From NCBI GenBank assembly GCA_945878545.1, contig CAMCTQ010000040.1, positions 1-9,227 of the forward strand: a DNA stretch of 9,227 nucleotides, in the 5' to 3' direction. A program made the translations under genes and the position numbers. Of the stretch, positions 6,389 through 9,227 are shown in pieces. The first letter of the stretch is position 1. Each line of letters starts with the position of its first letter. Origin of the DNA: Rickettsia typhi. Lineage in GTDB: Bacteria; Pseudomonadota; Alphaproteobacteria; Rickettsiales; Rickettsiaceae. The notes below the pieces were generated by a model. It searched no databases, had not been told where the DNA came from, and saw only the letters and a list, made by a program, of their open reading frames with translations.

Positions 6389-7126
6389 TTATGGTATTAT
6401 TTTAGTTAACTTATACTGTGGATCACAAGCATTACCATAAGTTTTATCAAGCTTAGTTATTTGCTCTGGATACCTTAAACCCAAATTAATCGAATTCAAA
6501 ATCGCATATATAACTTTATATGGATCTGCATCAGCAGAAGCCAGCCTGTGTTCAAGACGCCTTGGCAAAAGATCTGGTATCCTGATAAGAGTAGTACGAT
6601 TATTTCCTCCATATGAAATATGAGTTGGGGCCATAAACCTGTTATCCAATCTATAATAATCTTCTTTTTTTTGTAGAAAAGCATCAATAGTTAATGGCAG
6701 ATAATGACATAAAATCTCTGCATATTTTTCTGCATCATTGTCCTCAAGAAAATTAAAATGAATATGCATACTATTACCATAGTCATTTCGGAAAGGCTTG
6801 GGTTGAAAGTCAGATATAAGAGCTAGTTTTTTTGCTTCTTCTTGAATGCTATTTTGTATTTTATGGATAATCTCTGGATAATAAGCTACGTTAGTTGAAG
6901 GCGGAATTTCAATTTCATATTGCTTGCAGCCTTTTTCTTTTTTTATTTTTTGCCCTATAGATTGCTCTAACTTTACTAATTGTGAATCGTCTTGGATATT
7001 TAGAAGATAAAATTCTAGCTCAGCTCCAAGACATGGTGTTAAATTAAAATCCTTTTTAAAACTATTTTCGATGTCTTTTAACATATTGTATTTTACTATT
7101 CTATCTGTTAATTTATCTTCGAACAT
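6389..7126 (-). CDS. Glutamine-synthetase-like catalytic-domain protein, short at both ends
   Basis: This 245-residue protein, from the ATG at 7126, resembles the catalytic domain of glutamine synthetase and related glutamate-amine ligases. Motifs appear in family order: GAELEFYLL (34-42; metal ligands E36, E38), EKGCKQYEIEI (64-74; E64, E71), PKPFRNDYGNSMHIHFNF (109-126; H121), NNRTTLIRIP (175-184), and RRLEHRLASADADPY (189-203; E192, R194). It lacks the N-terminal beta-grasp domain of about 100 residues, which normally supplies the ammonium site of the neighbouring subunit. It also stops near where family members usually continue for some 60 residues. Upstream is pgeF on the other strand, so no missing N-terminus lies there. 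The frame is open throughout. A longer in-frame start at 7264 would run deep into pgeF and is rejected. There is no Shine-Dalgarno. The substrate is unknown; it could be a reduced ligase or a decaying gene. Confidence 0.75.
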   Translation of the reverse strand: MFEDKLTDRIVKYNMLKDIENSFKKDFNLTPCLGAELEFYLLNIQDDSQLVKLEQSIGQKIKKEKGCKQYEIEIPPSTNVAYYPEIIHKIQNSIQEEAKKLALISDFQPKPFRNDYGNSMHIHFNFLEDNDAEKYAEILCHYLPLTIDAFLQKKEDYYRLDNRFMAPTHISYGGNNRTTLIRIPDLLPRRLEHRLASADADPYKVIYAILNSINLGLRYPEQITKLDKTYGNACDPQYKLTKIIP

Positions 7127-7132
7127 AATTTT

Positions 7133-7137
7133 AAGGA
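7133..7137 (+). promoter_or_regulatory. Shine-Dalgarno of pgeF that decides the start
   Basis: AAGGA is placed six bases before the ATG at 7144 but only three bases before the TTG at 7141. The spacing favours the ATG. It lies in the 17-base gap between the divergent starts of pgeF and the glutamine-synthetase-like gene. Confidence 0.65.
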
Positions 7138-7143
7138 TGATTG

Positions 7144-7887
7144 ATGTTAGATGAACTGGTAAAAAACAAAGTATATTACAAAATATTTGATAAAAGCTAT
7201 AGTAGTTTAACTCATAATTATAATATACACAGTTTTGCAGATCAGGTAAAAATAGATCAAGCAAAAAATAATATAGACAGAGTAGTTAGTGATTTTGACG
7301 CAAATACCATGTTGTTGTTAAATCAAGTTCATGGCAATAATGTTATTTATGTCGACGATTCGGATACTAATTTACATAGCTGGCCAGAAGCAGATGCATC
7401 GGTTACAAAAAAACCAAATCTCATTCTAGCAATTCGCACTGCCGACTGCGTGCCAATATTGCTTACAAGCGATGATGGTAGCATAATTGGTGCAGCCCAT
7501 TGTGGCTGGCGCAGTGCTAAATTAGACATTATAGATAAACTAGCTTATAAAATGCAAGCTATAGGCGCAAAAAGTATATTAGCTATAATTGGTCCATCTA
7601 TTTCTTGGGAATCTTATGAAGTATCAAAAGATTTTTATGAAGATTTCGTTGCGGAATCAAATAGCTATAAAGATCTTTTTTTACCATCAATAAAGCAGGC
7701 CCATTATATGTTTGATCTTCCGTCCTTTGTAAGAATAAAGCTTAAAAAAGCAAATATCAAAATTGTTAAACATGTTAATGAGAATACATACACGATGCCA
7801 GATAAATATCCCAGCTATCGCCGCTCTACACATACAGGAGAGGTCTATAATCAAAACATATTATCTGCTATAGTAATAAAGCAATGA
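7144..7887 (+). CDS. pgeF: Laccase-domain protein PgeF/YfiH (peptidoglycan editing factor family)
   Basis: This 247-residue cytoplasmic enzyme belongs to the multicopper-polyphenol-oxidase-like YfiH/YlmD family. In E. coli the family member prevents incorporation of L-serine into the peptidoglycan stem by acting on UDP-MurNAc-L-Ser. Other members act on purine nucleosides. Metal-site residues are in place: H63 in QVHG, C102 in RTADCVPI and H119 in AHCGWRS. GPSISWESYEV (150-160) and the C-terminal YPSYRRSTHTGE are also typical. The N-terminal part (about 1-50) is less conserved than in E. coli. I chose the ATG at 7144 over the TTG at 7141 because of the AAGGA spacing. Its start is 17 bases from the divergent glutamine-synthetase-like gene, so its promoter must lie within that gene. 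The stop overlaps the ccmC start (ATGA). Family assignment is secure; the reaction in this organism is inferred. Confidence 0.92.
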   Translation: MLDELVKNKVYYKIFDKSYSSLTHNYNIHSFADQVKIDQAKNNIDRVVSDFDANTMLLLNQVHGNNVIYVDDSDTNLHSWPEADASVTKKPNLILAIRTADCVPILLTSDDGSIIGAAHCGWRSAKLDIIDKLAYKMQAIGAKSILAIIGPSISWESYEVSKDFYEDFVAESNSYKDLFLPSIKQAHYMFDLPSFVRIKLKKANIKIVKHVNENTYTMPDKYPSYRRSTHTGEVYNQNILSAIVIKQ

Positions 7888-8591
7888 GATTTTTTATGTA
7901 TAATTTGTTTTCACCAAATTTATTTTTAAAAATCAGTAAGTTTCTAATTCCACTTTCTGGAAGCCTATTCTTAATTCTAACACCAGTAGGACTGTATTTT
8001 GCTTTATACAATTCTCCCGCAGATTACCAACAAGGTGAAATGGTCAGAATAATGTACATACATGTACCATCTGCTTGGATGAGCCTAGGAATTTATAGCT
8101 TTATAGCTATTTGTAGTTTTTCCTGTTTAGTTTGGAAAACAAGAATGTCTTATATTCTAGCAGTTAGTGCCGCCCCAATTGGAGCAGGCTTTACTTTAAT
8201 TACCCTAGTTACTGGATCAATTTGGGGCAAACCCATTTGGGGTACATGGTGGGTTTGGGATGCTCGCCTTACATCAATGCTTGTTTTATTTTTTATCTAT
8301 ATTAGCTATATAGCAATCGTTAACAGTGGTAATAATTTACTTAGAGCCGAAAAACCAGCTTCTGTTATGGCAATAATAGGCTTTATTAATATACCAATAG
8401 TCAAATTTTCTGTTGATATCTGGTATAGTTTGCATCAACCGGCAAGTGTTCTTAAACTAGGTGGCCCCTCAATTCATCCTTCTATGCTTTTACCTCTTTT
8501 TATTATGTTTAGTTCTTTTATAATGTATTTTATTTTTGTCCTATTAATAAGAGTCAAAATCGTTATGTATAAAATTAAAAATAATGGCTAA
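7884..8591 (+). CDS. ccmC: Cytochrome c maturation protein CcmC (heme exporter subunit C)
   Basis: This 235-residue inner-membrane protein loads heme onto the chaperone CcmE in System I cytochrome c maturation. It shows six hydrophobic segments and the periplasmic tryptophan-rich WWD motif, WGTWWVWDARLTS (119-131). The two external heme-ligand histidines, H60 (YIHVPSAW) and H184 (SLHQPAS), fall at the same numbers as in E. coli CcmC. ADYQQGEMVRIMY and GSIWGKPIWG are also strongly conserved. The chosen ATG at 7884 overlaps the pgeF stop in an ATGA arrangement, a sign of translational coupling. An ATG at 7896 is a possible alternative. No other ccm gene is adjacent; scattered ccm genes are usual in rickettsiae. 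CcmF, which shares the WWD motif, is excluded by size. Confidence 0.95.
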   Translation: MRFFMYNLFSPNLFLKISKFLIPLSGSLFLILTPVGLYFALYNSPADYQQGEMVRIMYIHVPSAWMSLGIYSFIAICSFSCLVWKTRMSYILAVSAAPIGAGFTLITLVTGSIWGKPIWGTWWVWDARLTSMLVLFFIYISYIAIVNSGNNLLRAEKPASVMAIIGFINIPIVKFSVDIWYSLHQPASVLKLGGPSIHPSMLLPLFIMFSSFIMYFIFVLLIRVKIVMYKIKNNG

Positions 8592-8595
8592 TTAG

Positions 8596-8910
8596 ATGAC
8601 TTATGTAGTAACAGATGAGTGTGTAAAATGTAAATATACAGACTGCGTCGAAGTATGCCCCGTTGATTGTTTTTATGAAGGTGAGTTAATGCTTGTTATC
8701 AATCCAGATGAATGTATCGATTGTGGTGTTTGTGTACCAGAATGTCCAGTAGATGCTATTAAAGAGGAATCTCCTGATTTGATAAAATGGATAGAAATTA
8801 ATAAAGAACTATCAGCAAAAGGGCCCAATATCACTACTAAGAAAGCTGCTTTATCTGATGCTGATGATTATAAATTCGAGAAAAATAAATTCGAAAAATA
8901 TATGATATAG
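8596..8910 (+). CDS. fdxA: Seven-iron ferredoxin FdxA
   Basis: This 104-residue soluble electron carrier holds one [3Fe-4S] and one [4Fe-4S] cluster. The cysteine pattern matches Azotobacter ferredoxin I with an offset of one for the initiator Met. C9, C17 and C50 would bind the 3Fe cluster, and C21, C40, C43 and C46 the 4Fe cluster; the extra C12 and C25 are also conserved. The missing fourth cysteine of the first cluster is the feature that separates this type from 8Fe ferredoxins. The C-terminal extension ([20 protein letters not shown]) is typical. It starts four bases after the ccmC stop and appears to end the pgeF-ccmC-fdxA run. A strong hairpin follows at 8973-9008. The redox partner is unknown. 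Confidence 0.95.
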   Translation: MTYVVTDECVKCKYTDCVEVCPVDCFYEGELMLVINPDECIDCGVCVPECPVDAIKEESPDLIKWIEINKELSAKGPNITTKKAALSDADDYKFEKNKFEKYMI

Positions 8911-8972
8911 TCAATCCGTTAAAAGTTATTTTTGCTATGCAAAAAAATATTTTTGACAAGTATAATACTGAC

Positions 8973-9008
8973 AAAGCAAGTTATTGAAGCGATTCTTCAA
9001 CTTGCTTT
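8973..9008. terminator. Hairpin between convergent genes, probable terminator of fdxA
   Basis: AAAGCAAG (8973-8980) pairs with CTTGCTTT (9001-9008), and nested inside, TTGAAG (8984-8989) pairs with CTTCAA (8995-9000) around a CGATT loop. A three-base TTA bulge separates the helices on the left side. On the plus strand a T-rich run (TATTTTTCTTTT) follows after a few bases. A T-rich run also lies on the minus-strand side, so it may serve both genes. It begins 63 bases past the fdxA stop. Confidence 0.6.
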
Positions 9009-9067
9009 GAAAATGTATTTTTCTTTTACAGTAGAACGCTTTGAATTACTATACACACGCACGTACT

Positions 9068-9089
9068 TACTTAAACTAAATTTTAAGTA
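9068..9089. terminator. AT-rich hairpin just beyond the right-edge gene
   Basis: TACTTAAA (9068-9075) and TTTAAGTA (9082-9089) are perfect 8-base inverted repeats with a six-base loop. The hairpin starts four bases after the stop of the minus-strand gene at the right edge. It is AT-rich and lacks a clear T-tract, so it is a weak terminator candidate or an mRNA 3'-end stabiliser. Confidence 0.35.
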
Positions 9090-9092
9090 GCA

Positions 9093-9227
9093 TTACTCTT
9101 GAATAGACTGAGCCTCAATTGCATCTAGCTCTTGTTCTTTCTCACTTTCAGATTTTTTCTTTCCGCCTTCTTTGTATTCACGCAAAGCATCTTGCGCTTC
9201 TGAATCTGATTTTGCTACAACTATTAA
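9093..9227 (-). CDS. C-terminal 44 residues of an unrecognised protein, partial
   Basis: An open frame enters from the right edge on the minus strand and ends at the TAA at 9095-9093. The 44 visible residues begin LIVVAKSDSEAQDALREYKE, continue with GGKKK, and end EAQSIQE. The tail is highly charged, rich in Glu, Lys, Ser and Gln, and looks like a flexible or helical C-terminal extension. I cannot assign a family from this fragment. Absence of stops over 44 codons, convergent orientation to fdxA and a hairpin immediately downstream support it as a real gene end, but the evidence is limited. Confidence 0.55.
   Translation of the reverse strand, partial: LIVVAKSDSEAQDALREYKEGGKKKSESEKEQELDAIEAQSIQE

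Noticed and set aside
7127..7264. 46-residue N-terminal extension of the glutamine-synthetase-like protein
   Set aside because: It would overlap pgeF antisense over its first 120 bases, does not resemble a beta-grasp domain, and the ATG at 7126 directly precedes recognisable sequence.
8953..8966. TTGACA followed by TATAAT after the fdxA gene
   Set aside because: The hexamers are only two bases apart. Neither has a good partner at 15-19 bases, so this is not a promoter.
1..9227. CRISPR array, tRNA, transposase, toxin-antitoxin pair or defence island
   Set aside because: No regularly spaced repeats, cloverleaf-like segments or relevant protein motifs were seen on either strand.

Overview
The window is AT-rich chromosomal DNA from an alphaproteobacterium, most likely a member of the Rickettsiales and probably of the Rickettsiaceae. 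The strongest evidence is the gene at 2446-2931, which matches what I remember of the Rickettsia 17-kDa surface antigen almost motif for motif. The low GC content, the short intergenic gaps, a CcmC gene not surrounded by other ccm genes, and a GTCAT(T)CCC-type palindromic repeat all fit. Intact motA and motB genes are notable, because classical Rickettsia lack flagella. They point to one of the flagellated or flagellum-gene-bearing rickettsial lineages, such as protist symbionts or environmental Rickettsiaceae. That placement is inference.

Layout. 1-585 (-): the N-terminal 195 residues of a sodium:solute symporter that runs off the left edge. 586-766: intergenic, with a good promoter for the symporter and a possible plus-strand promoter pointing into the znuB 3' end. 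767-2331 (-): znuC and then znuB, the ATPase and permease of a zinc/manganese ABC importer. 2398-2432: a strong hairpin, probably the terminator of the next gene. 2446-2931 (-): the 17-kDa lipoprotein. 3055-3954 (+): a FieF/YiiP-type cation efflux protein whose end overlaps tadA (3941-4417), the tRNA adenosine deaminase. 4498-6238 (+): motA-motB, the flagellar stator pair, with one base between them. 6255-6348: a palindromic repeat element. 6389-7126 (-): a short, terminally truncated glutamine-synthetase-like protein. 7144-8910 (+): a tight pgeF-ccmC-fdxA run. 8911-9092: two hairpins between convergent genes. 9093-9227 (-): the unrecognised charged C-terminus of a protein that enters from the right edge.

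Functional picture. Two metal-handling modules (ZnuBC import and FieF-type export) lie on either side of an outer-membrane lipoprotein. The stator pair would power a flagellar motor whose other parts are not in this window. The right half mixes housekeeping functions: correction of misincorporated cell-wall or nucleoside substrates (PgeF), heme handling for cytochrome c maturation (CcmC) and a seven-iron ferredoxin (FdxA). No gene-free stretch exceeds 300 bases. I see no CRISPR array, tRNA, rRNA, transposase, prophage gene or defence island. I do not think the window contains a new multi-gene system. The most unusual items are the truncated glutamine-synthetase-like gene, the MotB residue change and the stator genes themselves.
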